This document shows positions 9,119 to 16,983 of a stretch of DNA of 64,000 bases, in pieces (within the stretch, counting starts at the first letter, position 1; the number at the start of each line of letters is the position of its first letter). The DNA is from JAADEM01 sp965371855 (lineage in GTDB: Bacteria > Bacteroidota > Bacteroidia > Bacteroidales > Marinilabiliaceae). The stretch is from NCBI GenBank assembly GCA_965371855.1, contig CBDUZZ010000017.1:1-64000 (forward strand), written 5' to 3'. The notes beneath the pieces are model-generated. The model saw nothing but the letters and a program-made list of their open reading frames with translations. It ran no database searches and was not told where the DNA came from. Position numbers and translations under genes: made by a program.

Positions 9119-9421
9119 TTATTTCGTACTTGGTTCATGGTATTGGTTTTCTGACCAAACAATTGTACAACGTTCATTGGCTTCGAAAACAGAATACGAT
9201 GCTAAAATCGGCCCTAAGAGGATTGCTGTAAGAGTAATTAAAGGCCACCAATACGACCATACAATCAGGTTAGAGAGATTTGTATTTCGTAGTATTTTGG
9301 CAAAATCAGGGTCGTTTGTGGTAATTCCGATTGCGCCATATATAAGTAAAACAAATACAGTTAAAGTTAAAAATTGAATGCTCGTTAAAAAATATCTGTT
9401 TTTAAATAATTTGTTAATCAT
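9119..9421 (-). CDS. Small two-helix membrane protein, possibly truncated
   Basis: The product has 100 aa with hydrophobic helices at about 12-32 and 52-75. The rest is soluble and ends NQYHEPSTK. I do not recognise a family. The start ATG at 9421 begins MINKLFKNRYF, a plausible positively charged cytoplasmic N-terminus. The same frame continues in protein-like sequence past the stop, so the present product may be a shortened form of a 148-residue protein. It stands alone between the MFS gene and an outer-membrane protein gene. Confidence 0.5.
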   Translation of the reverse strand: MINKLFKNRYFLTSIQFLTLTVFVLLIYGAIGITTNDPDFAKILRNTNLSNLIVWSYWWPLITLTAILLGPILASYSVFEANERCTIVWSENQYHEPSTK

Positions 9422-9561
9422 TCTTTAACTGTATAAGGCTCACAATACAAGCCTGTTTTTGATTCTGATTAATATTAATCTTCTACCAACTACCTCAGCA
9501 ATTGTTAAGGTAATTATTATACTACACTGGTGAAAAAGATTTTAAATTATTATATATCAAA

Positions 9562-9590
9562 AAATCCCTCATTAATAAAATGAGGGATTC
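9562..9590 (-). terminator. Rho-independent terminator of the outer-membrane protein gene
   Basis: The 11-bp perfect stem AATCCCTCATT/AATGAGGGATT (9563-9573 and 9579-9589) has a 5-nt loop. On the minus strand it is followed by TTTTTT. It lies 42 nt after the stop codon of the gene at 9632. Confidence 0.8.
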
Positions 9591-9631
9591 CTAATTATTT
9601 AACGAAGTTATCCGTTTTATACTATTGTTTA

Positions 9632-10093
9632 TTAAAATTTCATGGATACACCAATTGATGAACCGAATCCTGTTCCTCCTCCAAATTCAAGGTTAAGTGC
9701 CCATTTTTCACTCCAATACCATCTACCACCAAGATGTACATTAAGGTGAAAACCGCTTCCATTTTCATTGAAACCTATATCACCTCCAAGATTTAATCCT
9801 GTATAAAAATCCCAGTTGCTTGGAATTCCCATTAGTCTGTTCCAGTGATAATCTCCTCTGGCAGTTATAGTCATATAGTCGAAACCATCAAGATTAAAGG
9901 CTAAATTGCCACCAACGGTAACATCGTTGTGAACGGCAAAATCAATACCACCGTATACAGGAAATCCATTATTGGAAAGTCCCAAACCAAAATTCAACTG
10001 TTTTTCCCCTATGGAGAGAGGTGCTTTTCCTTCTTGAGCAAACATGAAACCCGTAAACATTAAAGCTGTTAATACAATACTAATTCGTTTCAT
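9632..10093 (-). CDS. Outer-membrane beta-barrel protein
   Basis: The product has 153 aa. A signal peptide (MKRISIVLTALMFTGFMFAQ) is followed by alternating hydrophobic and polar strands rich in Gly and aromatics (GGIDFAVHNDVTVGGNLAFN, LGGRWYWSEKWALNLEFGGG). It ends in Phe (SIGVSMKF), the usual C-terminal signal for Bam-mediated insertion. Its size predicts six to eight strands, a small OmpW/OmpX-like porin or an outer-membrane structural protein. No specific function can be given. It is monocistronic, with a terminator behind it. Confidence 0.75.
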   Translation of the reverse strand: MKRISIVLTALMFTGFMFAQEGKAPLSIGEKQLNFGLGLSNNGFPVYGGIDFAVHNDVTVGGNLAFNLDGFDYMTITARGDYHWNRLMGIPSNWDFYTGLNLGGDIGFNENGSGFHLNVHLGGRWYWSEKWALNLEFGGGTGFGSSIGVSMKF

Positions 10094-10220
10094 AAAATTG
10101 AGTTTTTAATTACTAATTATTTGATTATTATAAAAATTTGCATTCAAGTTATTGAATTTATATTTGTAAACAAAATATTTAATTGATTGTTCAGTTGAGA
10201 TTAATAAATATTATTTTTTT

Positions 10221-11801
10221 TTAATCAAACTCTGAAGTAAAATGAAATTCAATACTTGAAAATTTTTCCTGTGCCATTTGTAGCATATATGATGAGTCAG
10301 CCAAAAAAACATCTCTACCATATTTGTCTTTTGCCATATATTGAGTTTTACGTTTCTTAAAATCAGCAAGCTGTTCCTTGTCGTTCGATTTCATCCAGCA
10401 GGCCTTATGGAGACGGATAGGTTCGTAACGACATTTGGCATTGTATTCATGCTCCAACCGGTACTGGATAACTTCAAACTGTAGTGCTCCAACTGTTCCT
10501 ATTATTTTTCTTCCGTTATACTGGCTGATGAAAAGCTGTGCAACTCCTTCATCCATTAACTGGTCAACACCTTTAGCCAGTTGCTTTGATTTCATCGGGT
10601 CGGCATTTTCAATATATTGAAACAGTTCAGGCGAAAAGCTGGGCAAGCCTTTAAAATTTAGTTTTTCACCTTGAGAAAGTGAATCGCCTATTTTGAAACT
10701 TCCTGAATCGGGAAGACCAATAATATCTCCGGGCCAGGCCTCATCAACAATAGATTTCTTCTGAGCCATAAAAGCTGTTGGACTTGAAAATTTTATGTTT
10801 TTACCCATTCCCACATGCAGATAGTTCGTGTTACGCTCAAATTTGCCTGAACAAATTCTTAAAAAAGCAATACGGTTTCTGTGGTTTGGATCCATGTTTG
10901 CGTGTATTTTAAACACGAAACCACTGAATTTTTCCTCATCAGGATTTACCATTCTGATATCTGATTTTGAGGGCAATGGGGAAGGCGCAATTTCAAGGAA
11001 ACAGTGCAATAGTTCTCTAACACCAAAGTTATTCAAAGCACTTCCGAAAAATACGGGAGCTAGTGTGGCGTTTAGGTAGTCTTCTGAATTAAATTCGTCG
11101 TACACTCCTTCTACTATATCTATATCCTCATGAAGAGTTTTAGCTGCATCATTACCAATGTATTCTTTTATTTCATGAGCATTTACATTTGAGAAACTCA
11201 AACCGGATTCAAGGACTTGCTTACCTGGTGTAAACAGATAAAGATTTTGTTCATACAGATTATAAACTCCTCTGAATTCTGTTCCGTCACCGATAGGCCA
11301 GCTTAACGGACGAACTTTTATTTGCAACTGTTCTTCAATTTCGTCTAACAGGTCGAAATAATCTTTACTTGGGCGATCCATTTTATTGACGAAAACCATT
11401 ACAGGAGTTTTTCGCATACGGCATACTTCCATAAGTTTTTTTGTTTGAGCCTCTACACCCTTTGCCGCATCAACAACAATAATAACACTATCAACAGCAG
11501 TTAAGGTACGGAATGTATCTTCGGCAAAATCCTGGTGACCCGGAGTATCGAGGATATTTACTTTATACCCTTTATACTCAAAACCCATAACCGAAGTGGC
11601 CACCGATATACCTCTCTGCTTCTCTATTTCCATGAAATCGGAAGTGGCTGTTTTCTTTATCTTGTTCGATTTAACAGCTCCTGCCTCGTGGATAGCTCCT
11701 CCAAAGAGCAACAGCTTCTCGGTAAGAGTTGTTTTTCCTGCATCAGGGTGGCTGATAATTCCAAATGTACGTCTTCTTGCTATTTCTTCTTTTAATCCCA
11801 T
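10221..11801 (-). CDS. prfC: Peptide chain release factor 3
   Basis: This 526-aa translational GTPase removes RF1/RF2 from the ribosome after peptide release. G1 is HPDAGKTT (18-25), G3 is DTPGH (85-89) and G4 is NKMD (139-142). KQRGISVATSVM is the RF3 switch I region. The C-terminal portion has RF3-specific domains II and III (FSGFVFKIHANMDPNHRNRIAF; VGALQFEVIQYRL). The length agrees with the family (about 525-530). A Bacteroidota-type promoter lies directly upstream, divergent from the PHP phosphatase gene. Confidence 0.97.
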   Translation of the reverse strand: MGLKEEIARRRTFGIISHPDAGKTTLTEKLLLFGGAIHEAGAVKSNKIKKTATSDFMEIEKQRGISVATSVMGFEYKGYKVNILDTPGHQDFAEDTFRTLTAVDSVIIVVDAAKGVEAQTKKLMEVCRMRKTPVMVFVNKMDRPSKDYFDLLDEIEEQLQIKVRPLSWPIGDGTEFRGVYNLYEQNLYLFTPGKQVLESGLSFSNVNAHEIKEYIGNDAAKTLHEDIDIVEGVYDEFNSEDYLNATLAPVFFGSALNNFGVRELLHCFLEIAPSPLPSKSDIRMVNPDEEKFSGFVFKIHANMDPNHRNRIAFLRICSGKFERNTNYLHVGMGKNIKFSSPTAFMAQKKSIVDEAWPGDIIGLPDSGSFKIGDSLSQGEKLNFKGLPSFSPELFQYIENADPMKSKQLAKGVDQLMDEGVAQLFISQYNGRKIIGTVGALQFEVIQYRLEHEYNAKCRYEPIRLHKACWMKSNDKEQLADFKKRKTQYMAKDKYGRDVFLADSSYMLQMAQEKFSSIEFHFTSEFD

Positions 11802-11819
11802 GCTGATTTTTTAAGGCTG

Positions 11820-11849
11820 CAAAGATAGTTGTTAATGGTTAATTGTCAA
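11820..11849 (-). promoter_or_regulatory. Bacteroidota sigma-A promoter of prfC
   Basis: On the minus strand TTG (11849-11847) is separated by exactly 19 nt from TATCTTTG (11827-11820), matching the TTTG-N19-21-TAnnTTTG consensus of the phylum. Transcription would begin a few bases upstream of the ATG at 11801, giving a short leader. Confidence 0.65.
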
Positions 11850-11868
11850 TGATAAAAATTTATAAAAC

Positions 11869-11898
11869 TTGATGAACTATATAAACTTTATAACTTTG
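11869..11898 (+). promoter_or_regulatory. Bacteroidota sigma-A promoter of the PHP phosphatase gene
   Basis: TTG at 11869-11871 is followed after 19 nt by TAACTTTG at 11891-11898, 28 nt before the ATG at 11927. It is back to back with the prfC promoter, so this 125-bp gap is a divergent promoter region. Confidence 0.6.
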
Positions 11899-11926
11899 CG
11901 AACTTTATTACTTTATAACTATTACC

Positions 11927-12778
11927 ATGCGTTGGAGAAATTATCACGGACATTGTAACTTTTGTGATGGCAGAGGAACTATTGAAGAGTTTATATTAAA
12001 GGCTATTGAGCTTAATATGGCTGCAATAGGAATTTCGTCTCATGCACCGGTTCCCTTTAAAACAGCTTGGACTATGCCGGAGGATAAACTCGATGATTAT
12101 ATAAAAGAGGTAAAGTTTTTAAAAGAGAAGTACAAGGATGATATTGATGTGTTGTTATCGCTAGAGGTGGATTATATACCAGGTGTTGCTGGTCCGGGTA
12201 GTAACTTGATAAAATCCTGCGGGTTAGATTATGTTATAGGTTCAATTCATTTTATGGGTATGTTGAACGATGGAGTGTACTGGGCAATAGATGGTGCATA
12301 TTCGGAATTGGAACGAGGGTTAAATGAAGTTTATGGAGGCGATTCAAAAAGGGTGGTTACAGAATATTACAGGTTGCAGCGTGAAATGATACAGAATTCA
12401 GCACCTGACATCATTGGGCATATGGATAAGATAAAGATGCATAATAAGACTAATCTGTTTTTTGATGAGTCTGCTAACTGGTATCGTGATGAGCTGAGGC
12501 ATACTTTTGAGGTGATAAAAGAACACGGAACAATTGTTGAGATAAATACAAAATCACTGTTCCGAAGCGATGCGCTTTTCCCCGGCAAAGAGTATTTTAA
12601 GTGGTTGAAAGAGATGGATATTCCTGTAACCATAAACAGTGATGCTCATCAACCCGACTTATTACTTGTAGGTTTTGAGGAAGTTTCAGCCATGCTTAAA
12701 GATGCAGGAATAAAATATCTGCATGAGTTTATTGGCGGGAAGTGGAAACCGATGCAAATTACGAATTACGAATTATGA
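11927..12778 (+). CDS. PHP-family phosphatase, histidinol-phosphatase (HisJ/HisK) type
   Basis: The product has 283 aa. The N-terminal metal motif is HGHCNFCDG (residues 7-15; usual form HTHxxxSDG). Further PHP metal ligands appear in SSHAPVPF, in SLEVDY, in GSIHFMG, in IIGHMDKIKMHN and in INSDAHQPDLL near the end. This set and the length fit histidinol-phosphatases of the PHP superfamily, which hydrolyse histidinol phosphate in histidine synthesis. No other his gene is nearby, so a related phosphoesterase role is possible. It has its own promoter. Confidence 0.8.
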   Translation: MRWRNYHGHCNFCDGRGTIEEFILKAIELNMAAIGISSHAPVPFKTAWTMPEDKLDDYIKEVKFLKEKYKDDIDVLLSLEVDYIPGVAGPGSNLIKSCGLDYVIGSIHFMGMLNDGVYWAIDGAYSELERGLNEVYGGDSKRVVTEYYRLQREMIQNSAPDIIGHMDKIKMHNKTNLFFDESANWYRDELRHTFEVIKEHGTIVEINTKSLFRSDALFPGKEYFKWLKEMDIPVTINSDAHQPDLLLVGFEEVSAMLKDAGIKYLHEFIGGKWKPMQITNYEL

Positions 12779-12813
12779 ATTATGAATTGTGATTGTCTTT
12801 ATATTCAAGATCC

Positions 12814-12845
12814 TTTGTAATAAGACATATTTTGTGTTATATTTG
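12814..12845 (+). promoter_or_regulatory. Promoter of the ATPase/RloB cassette
   Basis: TTTG (12814-12817), a 20-nt spacer and TATATTTG (12838-12845) match the Bacteroidota promoter. Transcription would start near 12850, which favours the ATG at 12879 over the GTG at 12849 as the translation start. Confidence 0.6.
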
Positions 12846-12878
12846 TAAGTGAATTACAAATTCAAACATAAAATACAG

Positions 12879-14138
12879 ATGATAATAAATTTTTCAGTTG
12901 AAAACTTCTACTCTATAAAAGATAAAGTCACACTCTCTTTTGAAGCAACAAATTCAAAAGATTTAGAAGAGTATTATATAGTTGATTCCCATAAAAGTTT
13001 AAGAATACTTAAACTTGGAATTATTTATGGCGCAAATGCATCTGGGAAAACGACTATTCTTAAAGCACTTTCCTTTTTGCGGGATATGGTTCTAAATCCT
13101 TTTGTAAGGAAAGTTGATAGGTTTAATTATTCTCCTTTTCTTTTTGTTGATGATGTTTCAAATAAAACCTCAATTTTTACAATTGAGTTTATTCAGAATA
13201 CTACAAAGTATTTGTATCAGGTAGAATTTAATGTAAATGCTGTAATAAGTGAGAATTTACATTATTTTAATCCTAATAAGGCATTAGTTTATAAAAGGAC
13301 AACAAATGTCGAAAAACAACTTACAGAAATTGAATTTGGATCAAAAATTAAAGTTTCAAAGGAGAGTAGAGTAGCCTTAACCGGAAATACTTTGTGGAAC
13401 AATACTGTTGTTGCCGGATATTTAAAAACAAATTTTGAGTCTTTTGAATTACAGGAAGTTGTAAGTTGGTTTAAAAACAAACTGAAATCCGTTGTTTATC
13501 CTCATACCGATTTAGTGGTGGATATTTCAACTAAACTTGAAGAAGGTGAATTGTCAAAAGCAAGTATTATAGACATTTTGCGTAAAGCTGATTTTGGCAT
13601 TTCCGACATTACAATTGAAAAAACAGGAAATAGTAAAGATGTATTATACAAAAATGAAATCAGGAGATTTCGAGAAAGAATAATTAGATTTCAGCATTCA
13701 GTAGGAGGAGAACAGTATTCATTAGATTATAATAGTGAATCAGCTGGAACAAAGAGATATTATCAGTATAGTGGATTGTTGAATCTTCTGTTTAATAATG
13801 AATGGATACTTCCAATTGATGAATTGGAATCATCTTTACACCCAGATTTACTTAAACATTTTCTTTTAACTTTTTTGGCAAACTCAACAAAATCTCAATT
13901 AATTGCAACTACTCACCATAGGGAATTGCTTATGGAAAAGGATATTTTTAGGAATGATGTTATATGGTTTACAGAGAAAAAAAAAGATGGTTCTACTGAC
14001 TTGTTTTCTCTGTCTGATTTTGATTCTTCTGTTATTAGAAACACCAGCTCCGTTTATAATGCCTATAAGATAGGTAAGCTTGGAGCTGTTCCCAATTTAA
14101 GTGATTACTATATTGATTTGGAGGATGGCAAGAAATAA
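12879..14138 (+). CDS. AAA-family ATPase of an RloA/AbiLi-like defence pair
   Basis: From ATG 12879 the product has 419 aa and begins MIINFSVENFYSI, the usual start of AAA15/OLD-like ATPases. A GTG 30 nt upstream is possible but falls at the predicted transcript start. Walker A GANASGKTT is at 51-59, an ABC-like signature SESAGTKRY at 287-295, Walker B ILPIDELESSLHP at 311-322 and a switch motif ATTHHREL at 343-350. This is the SMC/ABC-type head of abortive-infection ATPases (RloA, AbiLi, AriA). It overlaps the RloB gene by 14 nt, so the two are probably translated together. In known pairs the ATPase senses infection and controls the partner effector. Confidence 0.85.
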   Translation: MIINFSVENFYSIKDKVTLSFEATNSKDLEEYYIVDSHKSLRILKLGIIYGANASGKTTILKALSFLRDMVLNPFVRKVDRFNYSPFLFVDDVSNKTSIFTIEFIQNTTKYLYQVEFNVNAVISENLHYFNPNKALVYKRTTNVEKQLTEIEFGSKIKVSKESRVALTGNTLWNNTVVAGYLKTNFESFELQEVVSWFKNKLKSVVYPHTDLVVDISTKLEEGELSKASIIDILRKADFGISDITIEKTGNSKDVLYKNEIRRFRERIIRFQHSVGGEQYSLDYNSESAGTKRYYQYSGLLNLLFNNEWILPIDELESSLHPDLLKHFLLTFLANSTKSQLIATTHHRELLMEKDIFRNDVIWFTEKKKDGSTDLFSLSDFDSSVIRNTSSVYNAYKIGKLGAVPNLSDYYIDLEDGKK

Positions 14139-14754
14139 TAAAAGAAAAATAAGAGGGACGTTATCATATTCCATTATTGTTGATGGCAAAACAGAGGTGT
14201 GGTATTTTCAGATGATGAAAAAGTATGAGTTGTTGCCAAGGATTGATATTGTACCTGAGATACCGAAGAAAAAGAGTTTAAGAGAACAATATGAGACGGT
14301 AAGGGAAAAGGCAAAAATATATGATAAAGTATTTTGGATTATTGATTTAGATATAGTTATTAAAGAGGATAAAGAAAGGAAAAAAGGAAGTATATCTTTA
14401 TTTGATAGATTAAGAAAATATAAGAAAAACTTAATTGATAATTTTTATGGAATAGTTGAGGTTATTATAAATAATCCGTGTTTAGAATTTTGGTATCTGT
14501 TGCACTATCATGAAACAAGCAAACACTTTGCTAACTGTGATAAGGTTACTAAAGAGTTGAAACAGAATCATCTTACAGATTACGAAAAGACAGAACGATA
14601 TTATAAAAAGAAGAATGACGATATTTATAAACGATTAAAACCATATCAGCCAACCGCAAAAGTCAATGCAGCTAAACTTGGTCGTTTTAGTTTTGATGAA
14701 CCTGAAAAGGCTATATCAGAAATGAATAAAGTACTGGATTTGTTAAGTGTATAA
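14125..14754 (+). CDS. rloB: RloB-family TOPRIM-like protein, probable defence effector
   Basis: From ATG 14125 the product has 209 aa. Conserved elements are IIVDGKTE (Glu24, the TOPRIM-like glutamate), FWIIDLDI with Asp74 and Asp76 as a DxD metal pair, and NPCLEFWYLLH at 117-127, the hallmark of RloB/AbiLii. RloB was first described as an extra ORF in type I restriction loci, and AbiLii is the effector of AbiL abortive infection. No restriction genes lie here. A nuclease activity is inferred from the fold. The start overlaps the ATPase gene's end and the lysine-rich N-terminus may contact nucleic acid. Confidence 0.82.
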   Translation: MARNNKRKIRGTLSYSIIVDGKTEVWYFQMMKKYELLPRIDIVPEIPKKKSLREQYETVREKAKIYDKVFWIIDLDIVIKEDKERKKGSISLFDRLRKYKKNLIDNFYGIVEVIINNPCLEFWYLLHYHETSKHFANCDKVTKELKQNHLTDYEKTERYYKKKNDDIYKRLKPYQPTAKVNAAKLGRFSFDEPEKAISEMNKVLDLLSV

Positions 14755-14763
14755 TAATAGTAT

Positions 14764-14997
14764 ATGAAATTATTTGATTTACTAATAAAAAACTCAAAGA
14801 TGAATGAACGGATATTAAAAGACATTTTAAATTATGTTGAAACGATTGAAAGAAAAATTCCAAACGATATTGGTCTTGGAAGTATTGAATCTAAGTTAGA
14901 CGAAGTAATTGAACAAATGAAGGATCTTAATGGTAATTTTGCCCATCTGGTTCAAAAGCTTGATCAAATTTATAGTGAAATGCCTGAAAAAGATTAA
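14764..14997 (+). CDS. Small helical/coiled-coil protein downstream of the RloB gene
   Basis: The product has 77 aa, starts 9 nt after the RloB stop and is on the same strand. It is polar and strongly helical, with heptad-like spacing of hydrophobics in NERILKDILNYVETIERKI and again in SIESKLDEVIEQMKDLN and LVQKLDQIYSEM. It has no Cys, no signal and no membrane helix. I do not recognise a family. The position suggests a third component or regulator of the ATPase/RloB cassette, but no homology supports this. Confidence 0.55.
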   Translation: MKLFDLLIKNSKMNERILKDILNYVETIERKIPNDIGLGSIESKLDEVIEQMKDLNGNFAHLVQKLDQIYSEMPEKD

Positions 14998-15171
14998 GCT
15001 CATATTTGTGATTTTTTTTTTAGATAGAATATATGGAGATGAAATTTATTTAAAGTATTATCTTTGCTCCTGCTGTTGAGTTGAAAATGAATTAGGGAAA
15101 AGTATTACTATAAATACCCTGCGACATGCAAACTTTCAACTTTTAACTTTATAACTTGATAAACTAATTTC

Positions 15172-16275
15172 ATGGAATATATTGTATCGGCTCGTAAATA
15201 CAGGCCTACTACTTTTCAAACGGTTGTAGGGCAATCAAATATTACTACAACACTTAAAAACGCCATCAAAAATAATCAGTTGGCACATGCCTACCTGTTT
15301 TGTGGTCCACGGGGAGTGGGTAAAACAACGTGTGCCCGTATTTTTGCTAAGACAATAAATTGTAGTAATGTTAGTGAAGATTTTGATGCATGTAACGTTT
15401 GTGAGTCTTGCCAGTCGTTTAACGAGAATCGGTCGTACAACATTCATGAGCTTGATGCAGCTAGTAACAACTCTGTTGAGGATATCCGTAATCTGACCGA
15501 TAAAGTACGTGTTCCGCCACAAATGGGGAGTTATTCGGTATATATCATTGATGAGGTTCACATGTTGTCGCAGTCTGCTTTTAATGCTTTTCTTAAAACA
15601 CTTGAAGAGCCGCCTAAGCATGCCATATTTATTCTTGCCACAACTGAGAAGCATAAGATATTGCCTACCATTCTTTCGCGTTGTCAGATATTTGATTTTA
15701 ACCGTATCTCTATTCAGGATGCCGTTAATCACTTAAAATATGTAGCACAAAAAGAAAATGTAACGGCTGAGGAGGAGGCACTTAATGTAATTGCCCAAAA
15801 AGCTGACGGTGCAATGCGTGATGCTTTGAGCATTTTCGATCAGGTGATAGCTTTTTCGGGTAAGAATATAACTTACGAACAGGTTATTGAAAACCTTAAT
15901 GTTCTTGATTACGATTTTTATTTCAAAATCACAGATGCATTGCTTGCAGAAGATCATAAGCAGGCACTTCTTATTTTTGACGAGATATTAAAAAAGGGTT
16001 TTGATGCGCAACATTTTATTTCCGGTCTTGCAAGTCATTTCCGCGATTTGCTTGTTTGTCAGGATCAGGCAACCATAAAACTGATGGAGGTGGGAGAATC
16101 TACCAAACAGCGATATGCCCAGCAGGCTACTTCTTGTTCTGTTGATTTTCTATACGAAGCACTTGGTATTGCCACAGAGTGTGACTTTCAGTACCGTTTG
16201 GCAAAAAATAAGCGTCTGCATGTAGAGTTTGCCCTGATAAAGATGTCGCGCATCTTATTAAAAAAAAAAGCCTGA
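15172..16275 (+). CDS. dnaX: DNA polymerase III subunit gamma (short dnaX product)
   Basis: This is the clamp-loader ATPase. The 367-aa product contains Walker A GPRGVGKT (45-52), the zinc cysteines C64, C74, C77 and C80, the DEVH box (Asp127-Glu128) with YIIDEVHML, sensor 1 ATTEKHKILPTILSRCQ, and domains II and III through about residue 360. It ends abruptly at LLKKKA inside an A10 run. The -1 frame continues open for 221 more codons with a typical Bacteroidota tau C-terminus. This product therefore corresponds to gamma and the full-length tau needs a frameshift. A TATCTTTG -7 element lies at 15059. Confidence 0.9.
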   Translation: MEYIVSARKYRPTTFQTVVGQSNITTTLKNAIKNNQLAHAYLFCGPRGVGKTTCARIFAKTINCSNVSEDFDACNVCESCQSFNENRSYNIHELDAASNNSVEDIRNLTDKVRVPPQMGSYSVYIIDEVHMLSQSAFNAFLKTLEEPPKHAIFILATTEKHKILPTILSRCQIFDFNRISIQDAVNHLKYVAQKENVTAEEEALNVIAQKADGAMRDALSIFDQVIAFSGKNITYEQVIENLNVLDYDFYFKITDALLAEDHKQALLIFDEILKKGFDAQHFISGLASHFRDLLVCQDQATIKLMEVGESTKQRYAQQATSCSVDFLYEALGIATECDFQYRLAKNKRLHVEFALIKMSRILLKKKA

Positions 16276-16300
16276 TTGAATCCGGTAACGAACCGGGATT
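16260..16300 (+). promoter_or_regulatory. Probable dnaX frameshift signal: A10 slippery run plus hairpin
   Basis: Ten consecutive A residues (16260-16269) are followed nine nucleotides later by a hairpin at 16279-16300: eight base pairs with one bulged G and a 5-nt loop (AATCCGGT paired with ACCGGGATT). The zero frame stops at TGA 16273-16275. The -1 frame continues through the hairpin. This matches the layout of known dnaX frameshift or slippage sites, where a stem-loop follows an A-rich slippery heptamer. An upstream AGGAG stimulator is not evident. Confidence 0.65.
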
Positions 16301-16934
16301 ACAAGACACAAACTCACATCAGGAAACAAATAAAACTTCAACAACAGCTACGCAAGGCAGCACACCACAAGAAGGTGTAACTTCTGGATATTCAGGCCGG
16401 ACAACCATAAACCAGAATTTTACCGGTAACGATAAACTCACAGAAAAAAAACCGCCTCCTAAATCGATATCAATTAAAGATCTCTCAGAAGAGTTTGATA
16501 GTACTGGCGGAAAAACACAGTCTGTGGTTGAAGAACCGGCTGAAGGCCTTGTTGGAGAACCTGAGTTGAATAATCCATTTATACAAGATGATCTTTTAAA
16601 TGCCTGGGATAAATATCTTAAGTCTATTGAGAAATCTAATCCAAGACTGTACTCTATTCTGTATAATCATCCACCAAAGGATAAGGAGGGAAATGTTGTG
16701 GAGATAAACCTGTTAATAACACAAAAAGCAGAGGTTGAGAAGGAGCGAGGGCATTTAATTGGTTTTTTAAGGAATGAGCTGAAAAATAGCTCAGTGACTC
16801 TATATATTGAAGTTATTCAAAAAGAAGAAGGTCCACAGAAAGCATTTACAGCATCCGACAAATTTAAAAAGATGGTTGAGAAAAACCCGGTTCTTGGTGA
16901 TATGAAGAAGAAATTTGGTTTGGATATAGACTAA
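16269..16934 (+). CDS. dnaX: C-terminal tau-specific region of DnaX, read in the -1 frame
   Basis: This frame has no stop between 16269 and 16931 and no good start before GTG 16524. It encodes 221 residues: a Thr/Gly/Ser-rich linker, the SISIKDLSEEF motif that precedes tau domain V in Bacteroidota, and a C-terminal alpha/beta region (AWDKYLKSIEKSNPRLYSIL; DKFKKMVEKNPVLGDMKKKF). Joined to the gamma frame by a -1 shift on the A10 run the product is 587 aa, the normal size for Bacteroidota DnaX. In other bacteria tau binds the polymerase core and helicase. An indel error in the homopolymer would give the same picture. Confidence 0.8.
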   Translation, partial: SLIESGNEPGLQDTNSHQETNKTSTTATQGSTPQEGVTSGYSGRTTINQNFTGNDKLTEKKPPPKSISIKDLSEEFDSTGGKTQSVVEEPAEGLVGEPELNNPFIQDDLLNAWDKYLKSIEKSNPRLYSILYNHPPKDKEGNVVEINLLITQKAEVEKERGHLIGFLRNELKNSSVTLYIEVIQKEEGPQKAFTASDKFKKMVEKNPVLGDMKKKFGLDID

Positions 16935-16983
16935 GGGATTTACAATTTACGATGTAAAAGTGATGATTTAATTATTAGTGACT

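Noticed and set aside
8975..9421. Stop-codon recoding (selenocysteine or pyrrolysine) in the small membrane gene
   Set aside because: The internal stop is TAA, which is not used for either amino acid in bacteria.
12367..12633. Open frame of 88 codons on the minus strand inside the PHP phosphatase gene
   Set aside because: It lies wholly within a conserved plus-strand gene and encodes a Ser- and Cys-rich product without any domain, so it is an antisense shadow.
12849..12878. GTG start extending the defence ATPase
   Set aside because: It would lie at the predicted transcription start and the additional residues NYKFKHKIQ are not seen in related ATPases.
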